A stretch of 64,000 nucleotides of DNA, from positions 62,001 to 126,000 of the forward strand of contig CAVXIQ010000001.1 of the NCBI GenBank assembly GCA_963761905.1, given 5' to 3'. The notes beneath the pieces were generated by a model. The model was not told the DNA's origin, ran no database searches, and saw only the letters and a program-made list of their open reading frames with translations. The DNA comes from Gaiellasilicea sp963761905. GTDB lineage: Bacteria > Actinomycetota > Thermoleophilia > Gaiellales > Gaiellaceae. Numbering within the stretch: the first letter of the stretch is position 1; each line of letters starts with the position of its first letter. Shown in pieces: positions 1 through 8,392 of the stretch. Made by a program: the position numbers and the translations under genes.

Positions 1-2
1 CT

Positions 3-89
3 CATCATCCCGATGGCACGATTGCCAACCTGCCCTGCACGACGACGCCGGTGCAGTTCGACGGCCCGCACGCAGTTCGTATCGCCTAG
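3..89 (+). CDS. C-terminal end of an unidentified protein (partial)
   Basis: An open frame runs in from the left edge and stops at TAG 87-89. The 28 visible residues include CTTTPVQF and end HAVRIA. No family can be recognised from this tail. It lies on the same strand as the next gene, 84 bases away. It could be a chance open frame, so this call is tentative. Confidence 0.3.
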   Translation, partial: HHPDGTIANLPCTTTPVQFDGPHAVRIA

Positions 90-173
90 GTGAACACGCG
101 CGCCCTCGGCTTCGTGTAGCTTCTCGCCTCGAGAACGGCCGTAGGTCCCGCCCACCGACCACAGGAGAAACCG

Positions 174-566
174 ATGCTCCTCGCCGACTTCACCTTCTTC
201 GACGCATTCTGGTCGATGATCGTGTTCTTCCTCTGGATCTTGTGGTTCTCGCTCCTCTTCGGGATCTGGGCCGACATCTTCCGCCGCGACGACATCTCGG
301 GCGTCCGCAAGGCTCTCTGGCTCGTCTTCACGATCGTTGTCCCCTTCCTCGGCGTGCTCATCTACGTGATCGCGGAGAACGACGGGATGACGGAGCGGAA
401 CATCGCGCGCAGCAGAAAGGCGCAGCGCCAGTTCGACGAGCACATCCGCGACACGGCCGGAAGCGGCGGGGCCGCCGCAGAGATCGAGAAGGGGAAGAGT
501 CTTCTCGACAGCGGCGCGATCACGCAAGAGGAGTTCAACGCCCTCAAAGCCAACGCCCTCGGCTAG
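174..566 (+). CDS. PLDc_N / SHOCT-domain small membrane protein
   Basis: Encodes 130 residues. Two hydrophobic segments (about 10-32 and 45-65) with the pattern RKALWLVF...PFLGVLIYVIAE match the PLDc_N domain. A soluble linker follows, and the last 30 residues (KGKSLLDSGAITQEEFNALKA) form a SHOCT-type helical hairpin. This domain pair is common in actinobacterial membrane proteins of unknown function. The start is ATG with GGAG eight bases upstream. The gene stands alone, 24 bases before the pepD operon. The role is unknown; SHOCT is thought to mediate oligomerisation. Confidence 0.85.
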   Translation: MLLADFTFFDAFWSMIVFFLWILWFSLLFGIWADIFRRDDISGVRKALWLVFTIVVPFLGVLIYVIAENDGMTERNIARSRKAQRQFDEHIRDTAGSGGAAAEIEKGKSLLDSGAITQEEFNALKANALG

Positions 567-590
567 GCACGCGCCGCGACGGGACACGAC

Positions 591-2066
591 ATGGCGACCG
601 AGACAACAGTGGTGTCGGGACTCGAGCCCCGCTCGTTCTGGGGGCACTTCGAGGCGCTGACGAAGGTCCCCCGACCGTCTCGGCACGAGGAGCCGGTGAT
701 CGAGCACGTGCGCGCGTGGGCCGAGCAGCATGGCTTCGAGCTCCAGCAGGACGCCGGCCGGAACGTGGTCATCCGGGTTCCGGCGACGCCGGGGCGCGAG
801 GGTGCTCCGGTCACGACGCTGCAGGGGCATCTCGACATGGTCTGCGAGCGCGACCCGTCGAGCCCGAACGACCCGGCCGAGGGTCGGATCGAGCTCGTCC
901 GGGACGGCGAGTGGCTGAAGGCGGACGGCACCACGCTCGGCGCGGACGACGGCGTCGCGATAGCCGCGATGATGGCGCTCGTCGAGGACGAGTCGCTCCC
1001 GCACGGGCCGCTCGAGCTGCTGATGACGGTGGCCGAGGAGGTCGGGCTCGAGGGCGCGAATGCACTCGACCCGGCGCTCGTCAACGGCTCGATCCTGATC
1101 AACCTCGACAGCGAGGAGGACGGGCGGCTGACGGTCGGGTGCGCGGGGAGCACCGACACCTGGATCCGCATCCGGGCATCGCGCGAGGCGGCCGAGGCAG
1201 ACGCGGTCACGCTCGGCGTCACCGTGAGCGGCGGCAGCGGCGGCCACTCCGGCACCGGGATCGCGCTCGGCCGGTCGAACGCCGTCAAGGTGCTCGGGCG
1301 GGCGCTGCGCGAGGCGCGCGAGACCGTCCCGTTCCGGCTCGTCTCGTTCGCGGGCGGCAAGAGCCGCAATGCGATCCCGCGCGACGCAAGCGCCGTCTGC
1401 TCGGTGGCAGCCGGCGACGAAGGTGCGTTCAAGGACGCGGTCGCCGCGGCAGCCGCGACGATCCGCGATGCGTACGTCAAGACCGACGCGGGCGTCACGG
1501 TCGCCGTCGAGCCCGCCGACGCATCGGAGGCCCCCTGGACGGACGAGGCGACGAAGAAGCTGCTCGACGCCGTCGCGCTCGTGCCCACCGGCCCGCTCGC
1601 CCTGAGCCCCGACTTCGACGATCTCGTCGAGACGAGCACGTCCCTCGGCGAGGCGATCACGGAGGGCGACGTGCTGACGCTGCACAGCCTCTCGCGCTCG
1701 TCGAACGACTCGGCGCTTCCCGAGGTGATCGCGACGCTCGATGCAGCGGCGCGGCTCGGGGGCGGCGAGCTCGAGGTCAAGCGGAACTACGGCGGCTGGC
1801 GGCCGGATCTCGATTCGAAGGCACTGGCCGCCGCGCGCGCGGCCTACGAGCGTGAGTTCGGCGAGCCGCCGATCATCACCGCGGTGCACGCCGGCCTGGA
1901 GACGGCGGTGATCGGGAGCAAGGTGCCCGGTCTCGACATGCTCTCGTTCGGGCCTCAGATCGAGTTTCCCCACTCGCCGGACGAGCGCGTGAGCATCCCT
2001 ACCGTCGAGCGCTTCTGGAGGCTGCTCGTCGTCTTCCTCGACGAGCTGTCCGACCCGGGGAAGTAA
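591..2066 (+). CDS. pepD: Aminoacyl-histidine dipeptidase PepD (M20 family)
   Basis: A 491-residue cytosolic metallopeptidase predicted to split Xaa-His and related dipeptides. Metal-site motifs of the family are present: GHLDMVCE at 79-86, ADDGVAIA near 118-125, EEVGLEGA near 147-154 and NLDSEE near 170. The lid-domain motif GGHSGTG lies near 218. Length is typical for PepD (about 480-490). It has no signal peptide. It appears to open an operon: the next start is 9 bases after its stop, and the following genes encode transporters for C4-dicarboxylates and amino acids. That fits peptide breakdown coupled to movement of the products. Confidence 0.92.
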   Translation: MATETTVVSGLEPRSFWGHFEALTKVPRPSRHEEPVIEHVRAWAEQHGFELQQDAGRNVVIRVPATPGREGAPVTTLQGHLDMVCERDPSSPNDPAEGRIELVRDGEWLKADGTTLGADDGVAIAAMMALVEDESLPHGPLELLMTVAEEVGLEGANALDPALVNGSILINLDSEEDGRLTVGCAGSTDTWIRIRASREAAEADAVTLGVTVSGGSGGHSGTGIALGRSNAVKVLGRALREARETVPFRLVSFAGGKSRNAIPRDASAVCSVAAGDEGAFKDAVAAAAATIRDAYVKTDAGVTVAVEPADASEAPWTDEATKKLLDAVALVPTGPLALSPDFDDLVETSTSLGEAITEGDVLTLHSLSRSSNDSALPEVIATLDAAARLGGGELEVKRNYGGWRPDLDSKALAAARAAYEREFGEPPIITAVHAGLETAVIGSKVPGLDMLSFGPQIEFPHSPDERVSIPTVERFWRLLVVFLDELSDPGK

Positions 2067-2075
2067 GGTCGACTC

Positions 2076-2684
2076 GTGCGCAGTCCGCTCGCCTGGATCC
2101 TCGCAGCCGTCGGCGTCGTCGCCGTGATCGTCGTCGCGGCCCTGATCGGCGACGGCGACCGGCGGGGCGAGACCGTTTCGGCGGGCGAGTACGCGCAGAA
2201 CGTCTGCGGAGCGATCGGCGTCTGGCGCGGCGAGCTCGAATCCATCGTCGAGGACATCCGGACCCCGACCTCCGAGAGCACAGCCGGCGGAGAGGAACCG
2301 CAGTCGGAGACGCCGCAAGGCCGCACCGGGTTCCTCCGCAAGAGCGTCGAGCGTGGCGTGCAGGCGGCTGAGACGCTGGTCGAGGGGATCGACAACGCCG
2401 GCGTCCCCGACACGGAGGAGGGCGAAGAGTCGGCCGAGATCGTCGCCGAATGGGCCGAATCCAACCTGAACGACCTCGAGGAAGCTCAGGACGTGCTCGA
2501 CAACGAGGCTGACTCGCTCGAGGAGTCGCTCGAGCAGTTCGCCGACGCGGCGCGCGCGATCGGGCGTAGCTTGACGGGCGGCCTGGAGACGGTCGCCGAG
2601 GTCACCCGGGCCGATCCCGAGCTCGCCCGCGTTGCGCTCAACACGAGCGAGTGCCGCCAGATCCGCGAGGAGGGAGAGCAGTGA
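2076..2684 (+). CDS. Membrane-anchored helical protein of unknown function
   Basis: Encodes 202 residues from a GTG start 9 bases after pepD. One N-terminal hydrophobic segment (about 5-25, rich in Val/Ala/Ile) is followed by an acidic, helix-rich extracytoplasmic domain containing heptad-like EE/SLEE stretches around 130-160. Single cysteines sit near residue 44 and close to the C terminus and could pair. No lipobox is seen. No family is recognised. Its stop overlaps the GTG of the next gene, so the two are co-transcribed and possibly translationally coupled. Confidence 0.72.
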   Translation: MRSPLAWILAAVGVVAVIVVAALIGDGDRRGETVSAGEYAQNVCGAIGVWRGELESIVEDIRTPTSESTAGGEEPQSETPQGRTGFLRKSVERGVQAAETLVEGIDNAGVPDTEEGEESAEIVAEWAESNLNDLEEAQDVLDNEADSLEESLEQFADAARAIGRSLTGGLETVAEVTRADPELARVALNTSECRQIREEGEQ

Positions 2685-4072
2685 GTACCACGGACTGGGT
2701 CCTGATCGCTCTCCAAGGCCTCGTCGTGATCGGCTTCATCGCCCTCGGCGTGCGCTCGGGCGGGATCGGGCTCGGCCTCTGGGGCGGCGTCGGCACGCTC
2801 GTGCTCGTCTTCGGCTTCGGGCTCGCGCCGGGCGAGCCGCCGGTCAGCGCGATGCTGATCATCATCGCGGTCATTTCCGCGTCCGCGGCCATGCAGGCCG
2901 CTGGCGGGATCGACTACATGGTCCTGATCGCCGGCAAGGCGCTGCGCGCGCGCCCGAAGGCGCTCAACTTCGCCGCGCCGTACGTCTCCTGGCTGCTGAC
3001 GATCCTGACCGGGACGGGCAACACCTTCTTCTCTCTGATCCCGGTGATCAACGAGCTCGCGTACGCGAACAAGATCAGGCCGGAGCGAGCGCTTGCGGGC
3101 TCCGCCGTCGCGTCGACGTTCGGGATCACCGCCAGCCCGGTCGCCGCGGCGATGGCGACGATGTTGCCGCTCGTCGAGATCTACGGCTACGACATCGTCG
3201 ACGTGATGCTGATCACGATCCCGGCGAGCATCATCGGGATTCTCGCGATGGCGATCGTGATGAACACGCACGGCAAGGATCTGGACGACGATGCCGAGTA
3301 CCAGCGGCGGCTCGCCGCGAACGAGATCAAGCCGCCCGCGCCCGCCGGCGAGATCACCCTGCTGCCCTTCGCCAAGCGCAGCGTCGCGATCTTCCTCACC
3401 GCCGTCGGCGCGATCTGCGTGTTCGGCGTCTTCGAGGGCCTCCGGCCGACGATCCCCGCCGAAGGCGGCGGCGTCGAGCCGCTCTCGGTCACGCCGATCA
3501 TCCAGATGTTCATGCTCACGGCCGCGGCGCTGATCCTGGTCCTCTCCCACGTCAAGGCGAGCGACATCCCGAACCAGCAGATCTTCAGGTCGGGGATGGT
3601 CGCGATGATCGCCCTCTTCGGCATCGCCTGGATGGCGGACACGTTCATCGCCAACAACGAGGACGCGATCGTCACCGCTCTCGGCGGCCTCGCCGAGGAG
3701 TGGCCGTTCACCATCGCCCTCGCGATCTTCCTCGTGGCCGCGCTGACGACGAGCCAATCGGCGGCGACACGGACGATGATCCCGCTCGGCTTAGCCCTCG
3801 GGATAGGCGCGGGCTACATGATCGCCTTCTGGACCGCGGTCGCGGGCGTGCTCTTCTTCCCCGCCAACGGCACCCAGATCGCGGCCGCCGAGGCCGACGA
3901 GACCGGCTCGACGACGCTCGGCAAGCGCGTCATCGACCACTCCTTCCAGCTCCCGCTGCAGATCGCCTGGGTGGTGACGGCGCTCGCCGGCTGCCTGATC
4001 GTCTGGCTCTTCTTCGGCGACCAGACACCGGTACCGCCCGTGTCGACGACACCGACGACGACAACGCCGTAA
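2681..4072 (+). CDS. Anaerobic C4-dicarboxylate transporter, DcuA/DcuB family
   Basis: A 463-residue integral membrane protein with about 10-12 hydrophobic segments. Family signatures are visible: AAGGIDYMVLIAGKALRA near 80, LTGTGNTFFSLIPVI near 115, and FGITASPVAAA near 147. Dcu carriers exchange fumarate, malate, succinate or aspartate across the inner membrane. The GTG start at 2681 overlaps the upstream stop; a GTG 30 bases earlier is in frame but lies inside the previous gene. Its place between pepD and an amino-acid permease suggests handling of aspartate-type products. Direction and substrate are inferred from family only. Confidence 0.86.
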   Translation: MSTTDWVLIALQGLVVIGFIALGVRSGGIGLGLWGGVGTLVLVFGFGLAPGEPPVSAMLIIIAVISASAAMQAAGGIDYMVLIAGKALRARPKALNFAAPYVSWLLTILTGTGNTFFSLIPVINELAYANKIRPERALAGSAVASTFGITASPVAAAMATMLPLVEIYGYDIVDVMLITIPASIIGILAMAIVMNTHGKDLDDDAEYQRRLAANEIKPPAPAGEITLLPFAKRSVAIFLTAVGAICVFGVFEGLRPTIPAEGGGVEPLSVTPIIQMFMLTAAALILVLSHVKASDIPNQQIFRSGMVAMIALFGIAWMADTFIANNEDAIVTALGGLAEEWPFTIALAIFLVAALTTSQSAATRTMIPLGLALGIGAGYMIAFWTAVAGVLFFPANGTQIAAAEADETGSTTLGKRVIDHSFQLPLQIAWVVTALAGCLIVWLFFGDQTPVPPVSTTPTTTTP

Positions 4073-4073
4073 C

Positions 4074-5360
4074 GTGAGCGTCCGCGGCGCCGCCTTCCTT
4101 GGCATCGGCGCCATGGTCGGCGCAGGGATCTTCGCGCTGCTGGGCGAGGCCGGCGCGGTCGCGGGCTCCGCCGTCTGGCTCTCGTTCCTCCTCGCCGGGA
4201 TCGTCTCGGCCCTCCTCGGCTACACCGTCGTCAAGATGGGCGTGCGCTTCCCGTCCTCGGGCGGGATCATCGCGTACCTGATGGAGGGGTTCGGCAACGG
4301 ACGCCTCGTCGGGATCGCCTCCTGGTTGGGCTACTTCGCCGCGATCGTGATCGTCTGCTCGATGGTCGCCGTCTCCTTCGGCAGCTATGCGACCTCCCTC
4401 TTCATCGGAGACGGTGCGGCGGCCGGCTGGGACAACCTCTTCACGACGCTGATCGTGCTCGCGATGGCCGGAATCAACATCGTCGGCTCGAAGATCGTCG
4501 ACCGCGCGCAGACGCTGATCGTGATCGTGCTCCTCGCCGTCTTCGCCGTCTTCATCGCGGTCACGCTCGTGGACGTCGACTGGGGGCTGCTCGCGTTCGA
4601 CCTCTACCCGCCGCTCGACGACATCATCGCCAGCGTCGCGCTGACCTTCTTCGCCTACCTGGGTTTCAGCGTGATCACCTTCGCGGCCGGCGACCTGCGC
4701 GACCCCGCCCGAGAGCTGCCCCGGGCCATGTACGGCGCACTCGGGGTGACGACGTTGCTGTACGTGCTGATCTCGTTCGGCGTGTTCGGCACGCTGACCG
4801 TGACGGAGGTGATCGGCTACGGCGAGACGGCGATCGCCGAGGCCGCGCGGCCGACGCTCGGGGATGCGGGGTTCACGATGATGGCCATTGCCGCCCTGCT
4901 CGCGACCGCGTCGTCTGTGAACGCGACCCTCTACGCGTCGGGCGGCCTGACGAAGATGCTCGCCGGCGTCGGCCAGTTCCCGCCGTTCTTCGGGCCGCGC
5001 TCTCCGCTCGGTCGGCACTCGGGGATGCTGATCACGGCCGCGATCGTGCTCGTCGTCTCGAACCTCGTCGACCTCTCTGCGATCGCCTCTGTCGGGAGCG
5101 CGTGCTCACTCGTGATCTTTCTCCTCGTCGGCGTGGCCGCCTATCGGAGGCGCGCGGACACGGGCGCGATTGGCGCGATCGTGCTCACGGCGATCGCCGC
5201 GACCGCCATCGTGCTCGCCTTCTTCGCCGTCGACACGTTCCGCAACGCGCCGCAGACCTTCGTCGCGATCGTGGTGATCGCCCTGCTCGCGGTGGCTCTC
5301 GACCTGGTCTGGAAGCGCAGCCGCGGCGACCTGGTCGAACCCGATGCCCCGGCGGCCTAG
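4074..5360 (+). CDS. APC-family amino acid permease
   Basis: Encodes 428 residues with about 12 membrane segments. It begins almost directly with the consensus GIGAMVGAGIFALLG (TM1 substrate loop of APC carriers, residues about 11-25). GIIAYLMEGFGNG in TM2-3 and YLGFSVITFAAGDLRDP in TM6 also match. Members take up amino acids with protons or by exchange. The N-terminal cytoplasmic tail is shorter than usual. The GTG start lies one base after the Dcu stop, and the gene ends exactly where the next begins. Substrate cannot be assigned. Confidence 0.88.
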   Translation: MSVRGAAFLGIGAMVGAGIFALLGEAGAVAGSAVWLSFLLAGIVSALLGYTVVKMGVRFPSSGGIIAYLMEGFGNGRLVGIASWLGYFAAIVIVCSMVAVSFGSYATSLFIGDGAAAGWDNLFTTLIVLAMAGINIVGSKIVDRAQTLIVIVLLAVFAVFIAVTLVDVDWGLLAFDLYPPLDDIIASVALTFFAYLGFSVITFAAGDLRDPARELPRAMYGALGVTTLLYVLISFGVFGTLTVTEVIGYGETAIAEAARPTLGDAGFTMMAIAALLATASSVNATLYASGGLTKMLAGVGQFPPFFGPRSPLGRHSGMLITAAIVLVVSNLVDLSAIASVGSACSLVIFLLVGVAAYRRRADTGAIGAIVLTAIAATAIVLAFFAVDTFRNAPQTFVAIVVIALLAVALDLVWKRSRGDLVEPDAPAA

Positions 5361-6647
5361 ATGGGTGAACCTCGTGCGCTGCAGACGGCGCCCGGGAACG
5401 AGCTCCTGCTCTTCCTCGCCGACCTCGGCGCCGCGCTCAGCGCGATCGGCGAGACCGTCGACGCGATCGAGTTGCGCCTCGCCCTGATCGCCCGCGCATA
5501 CGGGCTCGAAGACGCGCGCTTCAGCGTCTTCCCGACGTCGCTCTTCCTGACGCTCGGCCGCGGTGAGGCAGCGACAATTGAGCCGACCAAGCGGCTGTCG
5601 GCAACGCCGCGTCTCGACCAGATCGCGGCAGTCCATCGTCTCGCCGAGGAGGCGGAGCGGGGCCTGGTGGCTCCAGCGGCGGGGATCGCGCGGCTCGAGG
5701 AGATCCGGGCGACGGGCAGTCGGTATGGCGGGCTGGCGAACGTGCTCGGCTACACGACGCTGACGATCGGGATCGCGCTGATCCTGCGTCCGGCGCCGCG
5801 TGACGTCGCTGCCGCCGCCGTGCTCGGCACCATCGTCGGCGCGCTGCGGCTGCTCGCGCGCGGACGGCGCTCGCTCGAGGTGCTGATGCCCTTCCTCGCC
5901 GCTTTCGCCGTTGCCCTGCTGACCGCGCTCGCGGTCAAGCACGACGTCACCGATCCCGGCTTGCGGGCGATGATCGCGGCGCTCGTCGTCTTCATCCCCG
6001 GCGTCGCGCTGACCACGGCGGTGCTCGAGTTGACTGAGGGCCAGATGATCTCCGGCTCGAGCCGACTCGTCTGGGCCGCCACCCAGCTCGGCCTGATCGC
6101 GTTCGGGATCGTCGCAGGGGTCAGCGCCGCGGGGGTGCCGCCGGAGCGCGCGTTCTCCAGCTCCGACGCGCTCCTCGGTGGCTGGGCGCCCTGGCTCGGC
6201 GTGCTCGTCTACGCCGTCGGCGTCACGATCGCCCACTCGACGCCGCCCGGCGCGCTGCTCTCGCTGCTCGTCGTCCTCTACGCCGCCTGGACCGGTCAGG
6301 TGCTGGGCGACGCGCTGTTCGGCGCGTACTCGAGCGGCTTCGTCGGCGCCGTCGTGATGACGCTCGTCGCGTACCAGCTCGCGCGGCTCCAGTCGACGAT
6401 GCCGGTGTACGCGATGTTCTTGCCCGGGTTCTGGCTGCTCGTGCCTGGGTCGCTCGGCCTGATCGGGCTGACGACCTTCCTCGCCTTCCCGGAATCCGCG
6501 ACCGGGGCAGACGTCTTCGCCGTGATCGGAGCGATCGCGGCGGTCGCCCTCGGCGTCCTCTGCGGCGTCGAGCTCCACCGGTGGCTCGTCGGGGCCGAGA
6601 GGCGGGCCCAGGCCGTCAAACGGCGCGTTCGGATGCCCGGTGCCTGA
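5361..6647 (+). CDS. Threonine/serine exporter, ThrE family
   Basis: A 428-residue protein in the ThrE layout. An N-terminal soluble region (about 1-125, containing GAALSAIGETVDAIE and the FSVFPTSLFLTLG block) is followed by ten hydrophobic segments split into DUF1212-like and DUF3815-like halves. ThrE of Corynebacterium exports threonine and serine using the proton gradient. The ATG abuts the previous TAG with no gap, so it is the last gene of the pepD operon. Pairing an importer with an exporter in one operon suggests balancing of amino acids released from peptides. Confidence 0.88.
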   Translation: MGEPRALQTAPGNELLLFLADLGAALSAIGETVDAIELRLALIARAYGLEDARFSVFPTSLFLTLGRGEAATIEPTKRLSATPRLDQIAAVHRLAEEAERGLVAPAAGIARLEEIRATGSRYGGLANVLGYTTLTIGIALILRPAPRDVAAAAVLGTIVGALRLLARGRRSLEVLMPFLAAFAVALLTALAVKHDVTDPGLRAMIAALVVFIPGVALTTAVLELTEGQMISGSSRLVWAATQLGLIAFGIVAGVSAAGVPPERAFSSSDALLGGWAPWLGVLVYAVGVTIAHSTPPGALLSLLVVLYAAWTGQVLGDALFGAYSSGFVGAVVMTLVAYQLARLQSTMPVYAMFLPGFWLLVPGSLGLIGLTTFLAFPESATGADVFAVIGAIAAVALGVLCGVELHRWLVGAERRAQAVKRRVRMPGA

Positions 6648-7041
6648 GCCCGCCGCGCGCCAGCTCGACGCCCTGGGCGACGGCCACGGCCGTCAGGACG
6701 AGGCTCGCGGTAAGGATGAGCAGCAGCCCAGGAGCGGCCGACGCACCGATCGTCGCGCGGGCATCCAGCCAGTTCTCGAGCGCCGTCCAGCCGATCACGA
6801 GCCCGCTGCCGAGCACCCCGATCACGCCGGGCCACGACACGAGCATCCGGATCCACAGCAGCGCAAGCACGGCGACGATCGCGGCCAGCCAGCCGTTGTT
6901 CGGACCCTGCGTGCCGTCGAGCCGGATCGGCCCGTCGGCGACCCAGGTGACGAAGACCCCGACGAGCGCGGCGGCGACCGCGACCCGACACACGAGCCGT
7001 CGGCGCGCTTCGCCCCTCTCGCGCGGGTTAGGGTCGCTCAT
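6616..7041 (-). CDS. Small four-helix membrane protein, unknown function
   Basis: Encodes 141 residues from the ATG at 7041. After a basic N terminus (NPRERGEARRR) there are about four hydrophobic segments (roughly 18-36, 50-66, 72-88, 98-116). A longer frame reaches 7101 but would run into the opposing gene. Its 3' end overlaps thrE by 32 bases, tail to tail. Its ATG overlaps the ATG of the phospholipase-D-like gene on the other strand by two bases, leaving no intergenic space. No family recognised. Confidence 0.62.
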   Translation of the reverse strand: MSDPNPRERGEARRRLVCRVAVAAALVGVFVTWVADGPIRLDGTQGPNNGWLAAIVAVLALLWIRMLVSWPGVIGVLGSGLVIGWTALENWLDARATIGASAAPGLLLILTASLVLTAVAVAQGVELARGGLRHRASERAV

Positions 7042-8392
7042 GGCTGACGACGCTACCACCCCCGCGCGGCGCAGCCGGGGACGCCGCGGCGCGGCGATCA
7101 CCGGTCTCGCGGTCGCGGCGCTCTTCGTCGTCGTCTACCGGCAGGTGCTCGGGATCACGCAGCGCCCGAGCTGGCCGCCGCCCGCCGATGCCGTCACCTC
7201 CGAGGGCGCGCAGGCGGCGGCCGAGGCGTTCGTCGCCCGCGACGGGATGCGGCCCCACGACGCGGCGCTCCCCTTCGCCTGGTCGACCGCCGCGACGATC
7301 GAGCCCCTGGTCGAGGGGAAGAGCTTCTTCCCGCGGATCTTCGCCGACGTCGAAGCGGCCGAGTCGTCCGTGCACATCCTCATGTTCGGCTGGCGGGAGG
7401 GCACGGTAGGCATGGAAATGGCCGCACTCCTTCGGCGCAAGCTCGACGAGGGCGTCGAGGTGAGGGTGATCGTCGACAGCTTCGGCTCGCGGCCGTACGA
7501 GGAGGCCCGCGAAATGTTCACCGGGCTCGCCGACGCGGGCGCCGAGATCGTCGTCAACGACGTCTTCCCGCTCGACCGCGACGGCCTCTTCCCCGACGGC
7601 CAGAGCATCGACTGGCGCCAGGACGAGGTCGGCCGGGCCGACCACCGCAAGCTCTACGTGATCGACGGAGCCGTCGCCTGGACCGGCGGCGCGGGGATCG
7701 AGGATCACTTCGAGAACGGCGGCTTCCACGACGTGATGGTGCGCGTGACCGGCGCCGTCGTCCGCCAGGCGCAGGCAGCGTTCCTGACGAGCTTCCGCGG
7801 GCACGGCGGCCCGCTCGGGGCCGACCTCTCCGCGTACTTCCCGGCTCCCGCCGAGGAGGGCTCGACCCCGATCGCGCTCGCGCAGGTGATCCCCGGCGGC
7901 CACGTCGCGGCCTCGCAGGCGCTCCGCGAGCAGATCGACGGGGCGCGCGAGCGGCTCGATCTGATGAACCCGTACGTCACCGACGCCGACATGATCGGCA
8001 GGATCCTGGCCGCCGCGAAACGCGGTGTCGCAGTTCGCCTCGTCGTGTCGCAGACGTCGAACAACTCCCAGGCGACTGCGGCGCTGAAGCACTTCTACGC
8101 GGACCTCGCCGAGGCGGGTGTCGAGCTCTGGGAGCTCCCGGGCACGGTCGTCCACGCGAAGGTCGTCGTCGCGGACGACCTGGTCAGCTTCGGCACGGTC
8201 AACCTCGACGCCTGGGCGCTCTACCGCAACAACGAGATCATGATGCTCGCCCGTAGCGCCGAGACGGCCGAGCAGCTCGAAGAGCGGCTGTTCGAGCCGG
8301 ACATCGCGCGCTCGCAGCGCGGCGTGCCGCCGGAAGGCGGTCGGGAGCGTTTCGAGAGCTGGCTCTGGAGCACGCTGGGGTCGTTCCTGTGA
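7040..8392 (+). CDS. Phospholipase D / cardiolipin-synthase-like protein
   Basis: Encodes 450 residues with an N-terminal membrane anchor (about 18-36) and two HKD catalytic motifs. The first is HRKLYVIDG at 202-210 followed by GGAGIEDHF; the second is VHAKVVVADD near 371-380 followed by SFGTVNLD. Proteins of this type transfer phosphatidyl groups or hydrolyse phospholipids in the membrane. The ATG at 7040 fits the start of similarity; the frame stays open upstream but that part is composition-driven. The stop overlaps the GTG of the exporter gene, so the two form an operon. Cardiolipin synthesis is likely but not shown. Confidence 0.9.
   Translation: MADDATTPARRSRGRRGAAITGLAVAALFVVVYRQVLGITQRPSWPPPADAVTSEGAQAAAEAFVARDGMRPHDAALPFAWSTAATIEPLVEGKSFFPRIFADVEAAESSVHILMFGWREGTVGMEMAALLRRKLDEGVEVRVIVDSFGSRPYEEAREMFTGLADAGAEIVVNDVFPLDRDGLFPDGQSIDWRQDEVGRADHRKLYVIDGAVAWTGGAGIEDHFENGGFHDVMVRVTGAVVRQAQAAFLTSFRGHGGPLGADLSAYFPAPAEEGSTPIALAQVIPGGHVAASQALREQIDGARERLDLMNPYVTDADMIGRILAAAKRGVAVRLVVSQTSNNSQATAALKHFYADLAEAGVELWELPGTVVHAKVVVADDLVSFGTVNLDAWALYRNNEIMMLARSAETAEQLEERLFEPDIARSQRGVPPEGGRERFESWLWSTLGSFL

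Noticed and set aside
2486..3757. Very long minus-strand open frame opposite the Dcu gene
   Set aside because: Composition is almost only Arg, Asp, Glu, Gly and His, the usual antisense shadow of a high-GC gene; the opposite strand encodes a recognisable transporter.
6581..7039. Upstream extension of the phospholipase-D-like gene
   Set aside because: The frame is open but the residues are Arg/Ser/Pro-rich without structure, lie antisense to the small membrane protein, and similarity starts after the anchor encoded from 7040.
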